A stretch of 64,000 nt of DNA, from the NCBI GenBank assembly GCA_949357655.1, contig CASHTG010000016.1, positions 1-64,000 of the forward strand, in the 5' to 3' direction. The position numbers and the translations under genes are program-made. This document shows, piece by piece, positions 38,781-50,433 of this stretch (the first letter of the stretch is position 1; every line of letters begins with the position of its first letter). The notes below the pieces were generated by a model. The model was given only the letters and a program-made list of their open reading frames with translations. It did not search any database and had not been told where the DNA came from. The stretch comes from Parascedosporium putredinis. Its lineage: Eukaryota; Ascomycota; Sordariomycetes; Microascales; Microascaceae.

Positions 38781-39329
38781 TCACCATCTCAGCTCCCTGG
38801 CCTCCCCCATCGCCTTTTTTATGCTCTCATTCTCTTTGGAAACGTTTGGAAATTGGGGTTCCTTCACTTGGGCCTCATCATTTCGGAAACCAAGATTTTG
38901 AAGTCATCTCTAGCCATTAGGTTTCTAACCTAAGTTAGTACAAGGAAGAATATAGTTGTTGCAGTCTGCATACCGATCCATGCGACAAGAGAGGTATTCC
39001 TTTGCTAAGCCACGGCACTCAGGCTTATTTTCACCTTGCACCTTGGTGATGCACGCAAGATATGTTGCCATGAGATGTTTGCACTCCCCTACCCATCATG
39101 GTTTCAAAATCAAGTTAGCGATAGCCCAAGAATAAACTTCGAAGCGGATAATATTGAGACGCCAGCCGCAAGCTTACCATCATGGTCTAATGGAAAACTG
39201 CCACGTTGTGGGCTGAGAGAATTATCCTTGGTTAGCTCTGCGACTTGGTGTCAAAGAATGGTGATCCTAGGTAACGTACGGCGTCGGCTTGGTAGTTGGC
39301 CGGTTTCCCGGGCCCCCAAGTGAACTCAT
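38781..39329 (-). CDS. COX19: COX19 cytochrome c oxidase assembly factor (twin CX9C)
   Basis: Mitochondrial intermembrane-space protein needed for copper delivery to cytochrome c oxidase. Not visible as one open frame. Four exons were assembled by hand: 39280-39329, 39178-39212 (35 nt), 38974-39088 and 38781-38924, all with GT-AG borders and matching phase. The protein starts MSSLGGPGNRPTTKP, then RGSFPLDHDGECKHLMATYLA. The twin CX9C motifs are CKHLMATYLAC and CRGLAKEYLSC, followed by RMDRNLMARDDF, all diagnostic. In exon 4 an A4 run near 38898 must be read as A5 to keep the conserved KNLGF and a stop at 38781. Corrected length is 114 residues. Divergent from VPS1 across 747 bp. Confidence 0.9.
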
Positions 39330-40076
39330 GATGTCGTCTTGGTGGCGGACGGTTCATCCGCCTGCTTGGTTATCGTAAGTAATTGGGAATGCTATGTGCA
39401 ATTCAGATAGTGTCATGACAAGTATTATTAAGGGCTCGTTAGGGGAAGTATCAATACCTTATGTCCCTCGGTAGACCACTCAATGAAGGATGTGGAAACA
39501 GAATCCTTACTGATAGTCGCATAGCTTGATGAAGGAATCAGATATGTATCCAAACAACTTTGGGAGCTAAAACTATTATCACCACCACGTTACCGAGGTA
39601 CTCTCCGCTCCATTATGCCACCCATTTTCGGCCGCACCATGTTGGGGGAAGGCCGGGAGGGATTATGTCATCGAGCTGGCCTGGACAGGAGGGAGATCCG
39701 ATTGTTGTATAAAAAGATAATTATGAAATATCAGATATGCGACTAAGACAGGGGGCCCTTCGAAAGATCTACTTCTCAATTTCAAACTTCATACCTTCAC
39801 GAACTTGGCTTTGTCACACGTCTTCCCTCACCTCATGTTTTAATCACGACAAATGGCCATCTCTTCGACCTGGCTATCTATGGCGTAAGGGCTGGAAATT
39901 GGATATTGCGAGGTTACTCAACATACGATTAGACAGCGCCTTGCTTCTTCTGGCGCAACCTTGCTCCTTCAATCAGAAATTCACTGATCTCAGCAACAGC
40001 CACCGAAAATCCTCTCTCAATTACAGCTCAAGGGCCTGAATACTCTGCAGCCTCATAGTAACCCACTCCAACCGCC
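39330..40076. promoter_or_regulatory. Shared divergent promoter interval, COX19/VPS1
   Basis: 747 bp between divergent starts. It contains one exact TACCGAGGTA (39591-39600). The open frame at 39737-40039 is probably 5' leader of VPS1. Confidence 0.45.
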
Positions 40077-42644
40077 ATGGCTGCCCTTGGCGAGGACCTC
40101 CTCGGTATTGTCAACAAACTTCAGGATCTCGTGTTCAATACAATTGGTAGTGATTCTTTGGATCTTCCTCAAATTGTATGCTCTCTTTTGTGCTCATCAT
40201 GGCCTCACATTCTAACCCACTTTAGGTTGTTGTTGGTTCTCAATCAGCGGGCAAGTCCTCTGTTCTTGAAAACATTGTGGGTCGTGATTTCCTGCCCCGA
40301 GGCAGTGGCATCGTAACCCGACGGCCACTTATTCTCCAACTTATCAACGTTCCGGAAGACGAGTCTCGCCTCGATGTTGTCGAAGATCCCTATCGCTCTC
40401 CCTCAGCAGCGCGTCGCTCTGAGTGGGCCGAGTTCCATCATATCCCAAATCGAAGATTTACAGATTTTGCAGATGTAAAACGCGAGATCGAAAATGAAAC
40501 ATCCCGCATTGCTGGCACGAATAAGGGCATCAATAGACAGCCAATCAACTTAAAGATATACTCTCCTCATGTTCTTAACCTGACATTGGTGGACTTGCCG
40601 GGCCTAACGAAGGTATGTGGTATCTCAGTGCGGGGCGGTTCAACAAGTCTGCTGAACTGCGATTAATTCTTGTCAATCATAGGTACCGATAGGGGACCAG
40701 CCAACCGATATCGAGAAACAGACTCGAAACCTTATCTCCGAGTATATTGCTAAACCGAATAGTATCATACTTGCTGTTTCCCCGCAAATGTTGATATTGT
40801 CAACTCTGAAGCGCTGAAACTTGCGCGGCACGTGGACCCTCTCGGGAGGCGTACTATCGGTGTCTTGACGAAAGTTGATCTTATGGATCATGGAACGAAT
40901 GCTCTCGATATCTTGTCTGGGCGTGTTTATCCACTCAAGTTAGGTTTCATCGGTGTCGTGAACCGATCTCAACAGGATATACAAGGAAACAAACCAATGG
41001 AGGAGGCTCTCAAGGCAGAATCGGATTTTTCGCCACCATCCGGCTTACCGGAACATCTCAAGTCGTTGCGGAACTCAGTTTCTGGCGAAAACATTGAACA
41101 CAACACTAATGGCCCACATCCGTGAAAGATTACCCGATATCAAGGCTCGGCTGAACACGCTCATGGGGCAAATGCAACAGGAACTTGCCAGCTATGGGGA
41201 TATGCACTTTAGCGGCAAGGAGCATCGCGGATCGTTGATTTTGCAACTGATGACACGTTTTGCGACGTCGTTCATTTCATCTATTGACGGAACATCCACT
41301 GAGATATCGACGAAACAGCTTTGCGGCGGTGCCAGAATTTACTATATTTTTAACTCCGTTTTCGGAAGCTCGCTTGAGTCTATTGACCCAACGTCTAATC
41401 TCTCCGCTCTAGATATTCGGACTGCCATTCGGAACTCGACAGGCCCGAGGCCAAGCCTTTTCGTCCCGGAAATGGCCTTTGACCTTTAGTGAAGCCGCAG
41501 ATAAAGCTACTCGAGATCCCTAGCCAGCGCTGCGTAGAACTGGTGTACGAGGAGCTAATTAAAATCTGCCACACCTGTGGCTCAACCGAACTGTCCCGAT
41601 TTCCTCGACTTCAGGCGAAACTTATCGAGGTTGTCTCGGATCTCCTCCGCGAGAGGCTTGGGCCAGCATCCTCTTACGTAGAATCCCTCATTGCAATACA
41701 GCGCGCATATATTAACACCAACCATCCCAACTTCTTAGGGGCTGCGGCTGCCATGGGCCAAGTGGTGACGAGCAGACAGGAGAAGGAACGAAAACGGCTG
41801 ATACAGGAAGAACGGGAGCGCCGTGAAAGGAGGCGACTCAAGGAGCTCGGTGCAAATGGAGCCGATACACCAGAAGATGAAGAAGACCTTGCCGTTGTTG
41901 ACCGAACCGATGTTGCGAACTTGAAAAAGGCGCAGGTCAAGGGTTTGAGGAGCATGTCGCCCAGTATTCGTGATAATTCAGGAATCACCGGCATGGTCTC
42001 GACTACAAATGGACACCGGTCAGCGTCCCCTTCAAGGTTTGGCAACCCGGGCCTTGGCAACACCCGAGACTCCTTTTGAACTATTTTTTGGCAAGGATGG
42101 CGTTTCGCAGCAGCAGCCGTCCCACGCAATTGCATCGAGGCATGTCAGTCAAAATTCGGAGCCGAGTATCAGTCAAAGCATCCGCCGTCTAGAAGACAAG
42201 TCCACAGTCCGACAACTGCGAGAAGATGAGAACGAAACTATCAGACATGCCCGCTTTGGCGATTTGGGATCCCCAACGGTAGGTGTTACTCCTAGAGCTT
42301 TTGTAGACCTTCGTATGCTAACTACTATGTAGAGCGCCGGAGCAGAGCCCGCCCTCACCGATCGGGAAGCAATGGAGACGGATTTAATCCGTGCTTTGAT
42401 ATCGTCCTATTTCAACATCGTGCGAGAATCGATTGCAGACCAAGTGCCGAAGGCGGTAATGCATCTCCTTGTCAATCACTGTAAAGATGTTGTTCAAAAC
42501 AGACTTGTGAGTGAACTTTATAAAGAAAGCTTATTCGAAGAGCTGCTATATGAAGACGATGGCGTGAAGAAGGAGCGTGAGAAGTGTGAGAGGCTTCTAC
42601 AGACCTACCGGGAGGCAGCTAAGATTATTGGAGAGGTCTTGTAA
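40077..42644 (+). CDS. VPS1: Dynamin-like GTPase VPS1, frameshifted
   Basis: Large GTPase that severs membranes in vacuolar protein sorting, endosome recycling and peroxisome fission. Exons: 40077-40175, 40226-40612, 40683-42278, 42333-42644. The GTPase domain shows GSQSAGKSSVLE (G1), DLPGLTK (G3) and LTKVDLMDHG (G4); the stalk has ERLPDIKARLNTLMGQ and HPNFLGAAAAMGQ. A charged insert (REDENETIRHARFGDL) lies between stalk and GED. The GED ends REKCERLLQTYREAAKIIGEVL. There is no pleckstrin domain or proline-rich tail, as usual for Vps1. Single-base frame breaks lie at a C4 run near 40784, T5 near 41028, T3 near 41487, T4 near 42077 and T6 near 42087. Corrected length is about 700 residues, normal for the family. 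Confidence 0.95.
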
Positions 42645-44847
42645 AAAGAAAATTAAAGTTTTGAGGAGTTGGGGAAACCATTGATCTAGCCCTGAGCATC
42701 ATACCTGATAGAGTGTGGTGTAGCTTTCAGTGTGTAAATTGATGTAACTCTTATTATAGACCGGTGATTAAATATATCTGCTATTCCTTCCATTGTAGGT
42801 ATCAACCAATATCTCTCGATTATCAAGTTCTCTAGTGTAGTATCCGTGGGCACCGCCCAAATGCAAGCAATTGATTTCTATTATTTGCCTGTAGTTTCAA
42901 GAACCCCTCGCAATGAAATCACAAACCGATGTCCACGAGGGATGAAGTCCTGATGTGTAAAGGATCTATCAATTGATCTATACATCTATGTGTTCCTTGG
43001 GAGGCGGGCTACAAGTAGGTGGCCCCTCCGTTGCCTCAAGCTCATGTCGGGTTCTCACCGTATTAGCACACTAAGATGAATGCACCACCACTTCCAGTCC
43101 TTGTATTCTTGCGAGCTCTCGGATCAATGAGCTAAGCGATAATACTGAGGCATTAGCAGCTATCCTCTGTCCCCGCCCGTCCCTCTCACTCTCTCACACA
43201 CTCTCTTAAGTATTTCCCTTTTCTTCTTTCAATTCTTATGAACACCATCAACAGTTGGCTGTTTCTAGCACTTGAGCATTCCTTTTCTCTATTGAGGTAA
43301 TAATCGGGTATTATCTTTGTCCCACCTTGAAACCCCTTGCCCCCAAATTCCGCACATCCGAGAAGGAAAAGGAGTCTGCCAACCTACTTGTACCTCCTTC
43401 CAAGGCATGCTTTAATTAGCGTTATGCATAATTAAACTCGTGGTTGACGAATACGGGGTCGGTCCTTGTCTCGCGCAGGTTTAGTGGCGAAGTCCCTTCA
43501 TCATACTTGCTTGACTTGTAGCACGCTAATGATAATACTTCTAGTGAACCAGTTTCGAGAGAATGGAGCAATGGAGGCACGCGAGAATCATCAGTCCCAG
43601 GGTGGTGCCCAACCCCTGGTTTTGCCAAGGCTTCACGCCTATCAAGCTGAAATGTACAAGTAGATTTTCCACCTTCCCCTCCCCAGGACTTGATCTGGAA
43701 ATCAAGATTTCTTAAGAGACGGAGATCCGTCGAATATCTTGAGGCTAGGAACGGGGCTCTTTGTGAGCAAGGAAGGTCATCTTCCTCATGTTCCTGTCGT
43801 AATAACGGGGCGCCGCTGATCAATCTACTTGCACAGTGACAGTAGCTTCTTCTTTGGAGAGGAAGGGTGATTGCTGTCGTGGGTGAACTGGGCGCCTTTC
43901 ATTATTAGTCCGGAAGGTTGGTGCGCGCCCCTTTTGTTTTTGTTTTCCTCCCAGGCTTATGGGGTAGGTACGAAGCCGGATCGAGTAAGTATCTGCAGAG
44001 ATCCATGTAACTCGGCAACAACCATTACGAAGTACAATGCATGGACGAAGCACTTCATCTACCTACCCGACTTGACCACCCGCCCTCACCAGCGCCACAT
44101 GAGCGCTTCTGCTTGTCGCTAATAATATGTAATCTTATTAGCGACCTGAGTACCGAGGTACTTGTAGCTGACATCAGGAGAATGAGGCTCCATGTCCCCG
44201 TGAAGTTGAGCTGAAAATGCTTGGCCCATTCACCGTCCTTGGCAGGGGAGCAAGGAATGGCGCCAGAGCCGCCGCCGAAAAAAAAAACGCACACTCCTTA
44301 TACTTACGGTTCGTCACACAGCTTTAGGCCTTGGACCGCGACGGAGCAAATCTTGTCGATACGCTGGAATAGCTATAAAATTAATAAGAAAGAAAAAAAG
44401 GAAGAAGAAGAAAAAGGGCCTGGTGGAGTGGGGGCTGTCTCATTCACGGATTCCACCTATCTTAACGATGCTAGAGCCCGTGAGAGAGACAGTCCGGAGT
44501 GTCCTCTTTTTTGCTCGTTGGGTATTAATACTGCGTGCATCCGGCGTGTATGAGGTAACGCCACCCGGTGCGAGGTCACAGTCATGGCGCCCGTCCCGTG
44601 CCCCAGATGGAGAGACCCTGTCTAGGTCCAACCCCAGGAGCTGTTTTTCTCGTCGCCGCCTTTAAATACGAGAGACTTGCCCATCCTCCCTGAAGTGACT
44701 TTGCCTTCCTTCCACTCTGTTCAATTTTCAAACGCGACATCCCGTTGCCCTACACTCGTTTCAATACTGCAGTCCATTCATTCATTGGGAACTCGGCGCG
44801 ATTTAACAGTACGCATTTTACCCGTCCAGCAAATTTATATCGCCAAT
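42645..44847. other. Intergenic, 2.2 kb, no supported gene
   Basis: Short frames on both strands have no recognisable features. It contains a perfect 11-bp hairpin (44115-44145) and TACCGAGGTA (44151-44160) side by side. The right end is the promoter of the cysteine-rich secreted protein. Confidence 0.55.
44115..44145. repeat. Perfect 11-bp-stem hairpin
   Basis: GTCGCTAATAA (44115-44125) and TTATTAGCGAC (44135-44145) are exact inverse complements around a 9-base loop. No U-run suggests a terminator. It may be a transposon end or a protein-binding palindrome. Confidence 0.75.
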
Positions 44848-45536
44848 ATGCATTTCGCTTCCGTCATCTTGACCAGTATCCTTGCGGTTGCCGCGAGCGC
44901 CCAGGATGCTACAACTAGCGCGGCTTCCTCTGCTGCCACATCCAGCCTCACGGCCGAACAACAAAAGTGTCTCGGCGCGTGTGACGCCGGGGATGTCAAC
45001 TGTATTGCCCACTGCACGCCTGTAAGTCAGCGTCGGATACTCGCCTTTTTTGTTTATTTCTTTTGTCTTCTCAAGATGATGGTCTTGCGCCTTGGAGAAC
45101 CCGCAGCTGATTCTAAACTAGGTTCCTAGCCCGAACGAGGATAATTTGACGAAACTCCACGAATGCGTAGGCAAATGTGATCAAGGTGACGGCACTGAAA
45201 GCGCCACCCAAGCATACAGCAACTGCGTCCAGACTTGTATTCTAGAGAATTGTATGTTTTCAAACCCTGACGAGACATACAGCATTGACTGACAGTCCCT
45301 TAGACTACGATCCCGAAATTGGAACCCCTAATCAGCCCGGTGCGGGCTCAAGCTCTGGGTCTGGCTCTAATTCCGGTTCTGGCGACAACTCGAGTGGCGG
45401 TGACTCGGAATCTGGTGATGCTACCGGGACTGGCTCATCCGCGCAGAGCACCGACTCCCCTGGGGCTGCTGCTGGTCTGATTGCTTCGTCTTCCTTCGGC
45501 CTATGTGGTCTTCTCGCGGCCATCGCTGCTTTCTAG
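44848..45536 (+). CDS. Small secreted cysteine-rich, serine-rich GPI-type cell-wall protein
   Basis: Three exons (44848-45021, 45122-45251, 45304-45536) give 178 residues without a frame break. A signal peptide MHFASVILTSILAVAASAQ is followed by a short Ser/Thr/Ala region and a module with eight cysteines in four CX3C pairs: CLGAC, CIAHC, CVGKC and CVQTC. The second half is a Ser/Gly/Asp-rich spacer and ends in a hydrophobic tail (GLCGLLAAIAAF) preceded by small residues, as for GPI attachment. The eight-cysteine count recalls CFEM proteins, but the spacing in CX3C pairs is different. Similar Ser-rich GPI proteins occur in Eurotiomycetes. A role at the cell wall is inferred only from these features. 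Confidence 0.85.
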
Positions 45537-47396
45537 AACCTCATGACCTTAGCTCTAACTTCTATATCGGGCCTCTGTCGATGACCACTTGCCTTGAATA
45601 CACCTTGATATCTTAGGAGCGGCTGAAGGCTAGCTTAGTAGTCGGATTGGTGCAAAATCCTTATATTAATATATGCATTAATCTAGCCATGTCCTGGGCG
45701 CGCCCTTCGCGGAGCCGTGTGTGATCCTCACGATCCTGAACGTTGGGTTAAAAGAAACGCAGATGTCTACTGCCATATCATCATTGGCCGACAGGATCTC
45801 TCCCAGCATCTTCACTACTTACTCATTGCTACTCTACCTCGGCCGTTGGCAGGGCTTGTATTCGCTATGTTGAATTATGGGAAACGATCTATGTTTGATG
45901 TTTCGTCTGGTGTCAATGGCTCCCAAGTGACCACAGCCAGCGGCGCCTTTCCGACACGCGATGATATCTTGCTTAGGCTGGCTTGGCGAGAAGGGTATGA
46001 AATTGTCCGAAGGCATTATGTCCAACGAGGATGATAGGAATCGAATGTCAAAAGGCTCTACCGTTGGTCAGGCGGGAAGAATCAAATCCACGTCAGGATC
46101 CTTTCATCAATGCGAGATCAGCCGTGTCACTAATCTCCAAACTACAATTGTGCTCGAAGATTATCAGCATGGAGATGGGGTCATCTCAAAGCTGTTGTTG
46201 ACTGTAAAGACCCGCCCTTAACTGTTATTAAGTCACCTGATCGGGTTAATCGGACACTTGTCCCCCGACCCGGTTGGAGGAGCAGGCGAGCAGCCTTGAT
46301 ACGTTGTGCCCATTTGGTATTCGAAACACCTTCGCCCTTAGTCTCGGATGAAGTGTTCGCGCAGATCCATCCGGCTGTGTTATATATCATGACAGACAGC
46401 GAAGTCATCCCTTAGCAATGAGAGACGGAGCACCCTACACCTACAAATCCGTATTGTGCATAATAGAGGACAAGACTCCTTGAACAGGAAGCCCTCATGG
46501 TGGGAACCGTTTCAACAGTCGGTCAGCGTCAAGCATGGCCAAGCGGAGAAAGAAGGTTTCAAGCTTTTATTATATACTATTAGCCCCGTGTCACAATACT
46601 ACACTTAGTCAGGGAGGGGACTGGGTGTTGATGATAAAAGACAACAATGTTGAAAACCTCCTCCGCCCTCTCTTCCCCCTCCCCGCGGTCAGGGAAAGCG
46701 ACCTCGTCACCATAGGATGGTCCAGAAGTAAGAGAGAAGCCATCCGCTCTGGTCATGTTTGAGCAGTGTCAAGCAATTGCCGGCTATTCTTCAATTGTTA
46801 CACGTGGCCTTAGCCAATCAAACGACATCAACCCGAGAGCATATCCTCCAAATCAGGGGTAGGGGATAGGCCGCCCACACGCCTCCTACTCCTCTGCCCC
46901 AACATCGATTGTGACAGTCATAGTGTGAAGAATACATCAATTAATATTGGATCAAATGGATACTGGATCAATTGCTGCATGGGTCTTTGGATCAATTGAT
47001 TTTGGGGGTTGAACGCCCAGCCCCCACAGTTCTCCAAGTTGTCAATGCACGAGGCAGAGCAGATAGTACGTACATCCAAACTCTCCGAAGCTCTCGTCTC
47101 CAATTTTAATACCGAGCTTGCAACATTCCAGATCTCAAAAGGACACGTTCACGTTCAATCCATACCCATCACCTGCCAACAACAATCAAATAGAAATCAC
47201 TCCCAGCACTACTCCACCAATATTTTCACCTTTTTCGTTTTGGTTTTCCCCCTCCCCTTCGACTAGCTACACCTTCCCATCTGTTGCGTGCTGGAGCACC
47301 TTCAATCTTTCCTTTCCCTTCTTATCCCCTTAAGTGACCTGCCTTTTCCATCTCTATCAGCTAAATCCACCTGTCCTCGCCAGCCCTCCACACACA
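45537..47396. other. Intergenic, 1.86 kb, upstream of calnexin
   Basis: The frames at 45717-46034 and 46535-46762 are unsupported. The right part carries CACGTG and CCAAT elements (46801-46817) and a cluster of TGGATCAA-type motifs (46948-47000). Confidence 0.5.
46801..46817. promoter_or_regulatory. CACGTG box plus CCAAT box upstream of calnexin
   Basis: CACGTG at 46801-46806 and CCAAT at 46813-46817, about 580 bp before the calnexin start. On the minus strand this reads ATTGG, six bases, CCACG, loosely like ER-stress elements of animals. A link to the unfolded-protein response is only a guess. Confidence 0.3.
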
Positions 47397-49304
47397 ATGA
47401 AGCTCAACTCTGTCGCCACCGCAGTAACAGCTGCACTCCTCGCTGGAACGTCTCATGCCGAGGATGCCGCCGCTCCAGAAGAAGCATCCCCGTGGCTGTC
47501 AATTTGCCAACGTTCGCAGTAAGTGTTCTAGGTAACGATCAAGCACCTGGATTGCGCTAAAAAAATTTGCACTTGTCCCGGCGTAGGCTTCAACCGTTAA
47601 GGCCGAATTCTTGGAGCAGTTTACCGATAACTGGGATTCAAGATGGAAACCCTCTCATGCAAAGAAGGAGACGAAGGGGGACGAAGAAGAGCAATGGGCT
47701 TACGTTGGCGAATGGGCTGTCGAGGAGCCTACTGTTTATAAGGGCATGGAGGGTGACACTGGGCTGGTTGTCAAGAATGCAGCCGCTCACCATGCTATCT
47801 CGGCAAAGTTCCCCAAGACAATTGACAACAAGGACAAGACGCTAGTGGTTCAGTATGAAGTCAAGCTCCAGAGTAAGTCCTATTCAAGGGTGACGCTACG
47901 TGGCATCTGATCCTGTCCGAGTTACTAATCTTTGGATCATATTAACCTAGACGGACTGGAGTGTGGTGGTGCCTATCTCAAACTTCTCCGCGAGAACCAA
48001 GCTCTGCATCAAGAGGAGTTCGCCAACACAACACCTTATGTGATCATGTTCGGCCCAGATAAGTGCGGTCATACCAACAAGGTTCACTTTATCTTCAACC
48101 ATAAGAACCCCAAGACTGGCGAATATGAGGAGAAACACCTTGTTACCCCTCCTACTGCCAAGATAGTGAAGACAACTGAGCTCTACACCCTCATCGTCCA
48201 CCCCAACAATACCTATATCGTCAAGCAAAATGGCGAGGAAGTCAAGTCCGGAAGTTTGCTTACCGACTTCCAGCCCTCGGTCAACCCTGCACAAGAAATC
48301 GATGATCCATCGGATACGAAACCCGAAGACTGGGTTGACGAGGCACGCATCCGGACCCGGACGCACAGAAACCCGAAGACTGGGATGAAGATGCGCCTTA
48401 CGAGATCGTCGACGAAGAAGCCACGATGCCAGAAGACTGGCTCGAGAAGGAGCCAACCTCAGTTCCCGACCCCGAAGCTGAGAAGCCCGAAGACTGGGAT
48501 GACGAGGAAGACGGCGACTGGATCCCCCACCGTACCCAACCCCAAATGCACAGAGGTTTCTGGTTGCGGTCCTTGGACTAAGCCAATGGTGAAGAACCCC
48601 GACTTCAAGGGAAAATGGTCTGCCCCCATGATTGAGAACCCTGCGTATAAGGGACCTTGGGCTCCGCGAAAGATCGCAAATCCCGACTATTTCGAGGACA
48701 AAAACCCTGCGAACTTTGAACCTATGGGTGCTGTAAGTTTTGGACCATGATTTACGAAATCATCGCAACACTCGCTTTGTGTTCAAGTACTAATATAGCT
48801 TCACTTCATTAGATCGGTTTTGAGATCTGGACGATGCAAAACAACATCATGTTCGATAACATCTACATCGGCCACTCGGTTGAGGATGCTCAGAAACTAG
48901 CCGATGAAGCTTGGAAGCCCAAGCGTGACGCCGAGAAGCTCTTGGAAGAGGCTGAGAAGCCCAAGGAGGATCCGAAGCCCAGGTCTCCCCTAGACCTCAG
49001 TTTTACCGATGATCCTGTGAACTACATCAAGGAGAAGGTTGACCTCTTCATTACACTTGCAAAGAAGGACCCCTTGCAAGCTATCCAATTTGTTCCCGAG
49101 GCTGCCGGGGGCCTAGCTGCTCTTGTTCTCGGACTTGTTGCTATCATCATCAGCCTCGCCAGCCAGGGTGCTACCGCGCCTGCCAAGAAAACTGATAGTG
49201 TCGGCAAGGCTCCCAAGGACAAGTCGACCAAGGGAACAACGACAGGCGCTGATACGGGCAAGCCCGAGGCTACAAAGCGCAACACCCGCAGTCAGCAGTC
49301 GTAA
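47397..49304 (+). CDS. clxA: Calnexin, ER lectin chaperone, frameshifted
   Basis: Membrane-bound ER chaperone that binds monoglucosylated N-glycans on folding glycoproteins. Exons: 47397-47518, 47587-47872, 47951-48732 and 48813-49304. Signal peptide MKLNSVATAVTAALLAGT. Lectin domain: LEQFTDNWDSRWKPS, CGGAYLKLL, YVIMFGPDKCG, KVHFIFNHK. The P-domain has KPEDW-type motif-1 repeats (48307-48500) and motif-2 repeats GPWTKPMVKNPDFKGKW and GPWAPRKIANPDYFED. Then IGFEIWTMQNNIMFDNIYIG, a C-terminal membrane helix GLAALVLGLVAIIISLA and a basic cytosolic tail. Frame breaks: a C4 run near 47490, and a pair around 48350 and 48520 that puts about 55 codons of the P-domain out of frame without a stop. Corrected length is about 560 residues. 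Confidence 0.95.
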
Positions 49305-49719
49305 CAGGTGGGCTGGCCTTTGTCTAACAACATACCGGTACCAACCTTGGAGCCCGCTCCCATCATCCGCGCTCAAGGGCCCGTTCCTTTCCTTTCCTCG
49401 TCTATCTCACGGCCTCTTGAGGATTGTCTACAATACACCCACATACATCCGCCATTCGGGCTGTGGTGGACCTAGTTAAGCTGCCGGGATTTCCCTCCCC
49501 TTTTGAAAAGTTGCGTATGTCCGCGAGTTAGTTCGGTGTTATTCCTTCCTGCACCCAAGCGCAAGTGTCACCGCAATCTGCGCGGTGAAAGCGAGCTGTC
49601 GATTGCGAAATGTATTTTATTTATTAAATGAGATTTGTGTTCCCTAAGAAATCCCTTTCGTAAATTGACGCCCCATTTATGTTGGTTGTCTCCTTATCCG
49701 TGAAAAGCACACCTGATCG
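49305..49719. other. Intergenic, 415 bp, convergent 3' regions
   Basis: Between the calnexin and EAF6 stops. Nothing beyond 3' untranslated-type sequence seen. Confidence 0.5.
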
Positions 49720-50433
49720 TTATCTTTCTTTACGCCCAGCCCCAAAGTTCGTTCGCTTTTTATTATTCACTGCCTCTGGTTCGCTATCCTCGTCATTGTT
49801 CTTCTTCTTTTTGGGGCCCGCCCGCCCAGCTGTTACTGATGTTGGTGTGGCGTGGTTTGAGCCCAAATCCTTAAACGATGCTGACAGAGGAGTTGGTGCA
49901 TGAGAGACAGGCGTGCTTGAGCCAGGAGTTGCATCCTGCACCAGGAACCCCGGCGATGTTTTAGTTGACGTGTGTCAGTCCACGCTCTGGGCGTTGGAAG
50001 GGAAGTGCTTGAGTAAGGAAGAGTGGCCATACATACCCCTGTGTTGGGTCGATAAGAAACAGAAGAACGCGAGAAAACGCAGTGCTGTTCGATAGAACCT
50101 AACTTTCTCCTCTGTGCTGCTGAGCCGCTGGACCCCTTTATGTAATTGTCGTAGCCAGTGATGATGTTACCCGTTGGTGATGACTCGATGTAAGTGGCTT
50201 CCTTTTGAATAATGGTGTCTTCAAGTTGGATCTATGAGAAGATAGTGGTAAGTCAGAAGACATTCGGTGATATCCGTAGCACATGATGAGCATACAAGTT
50301 TCTTGAACAGATGTTTCTGTTTCTCAATCATCTCCCGAAGTCGCACTTGTTCCTTCTTATATTCTTGCAATGTCGGGAGAGGCCCGGCAATACCCGCAAC
50401 GGCGCTCGAAGGCTTTTTGCTTTCGGATGTCAT
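49720..50433 (-). CDS. EAF6: EAF6-like subunit of histone acetyltransferase complexes
   Basis: Small nuclear subunit shared by the NuA4 and NuA3 acetyltransferase complexes. Three exons (50296-50433, 50037-50231, 49720-49935) splice in phase to a 182-residue protein without a frame break. Its N-terminal coiled coil is EYKKEQVRLREMIEKQKHLF and KKLIQLEDTIIQKEATYIE, followed by the family core TGNIITGYDNYIKG and the segment VFSRSSVSYRP. The Ser/Thr/Pro-rich C-terminus ends in basic stretches GPKKKKNN and NNKKRTNFGAGRKER, likely nuclear localisation signals. The start MTSESKKPSSAV was preferred over the in-frame ATG at 50520 because homologues are short before the coiled coil. Divergent from RIB4. 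Confidence 0.93.

Noticed and set aside
39737..40039. 100-codon plus frame before VPS1
   Set aside because: No family features; most likely the VPS1 5' leader.
45717..46034. 105-codon plus frame between the GPI-type gene and calnexin
   Set aside because: No signature, no neighbouring exon, ordinary composition.
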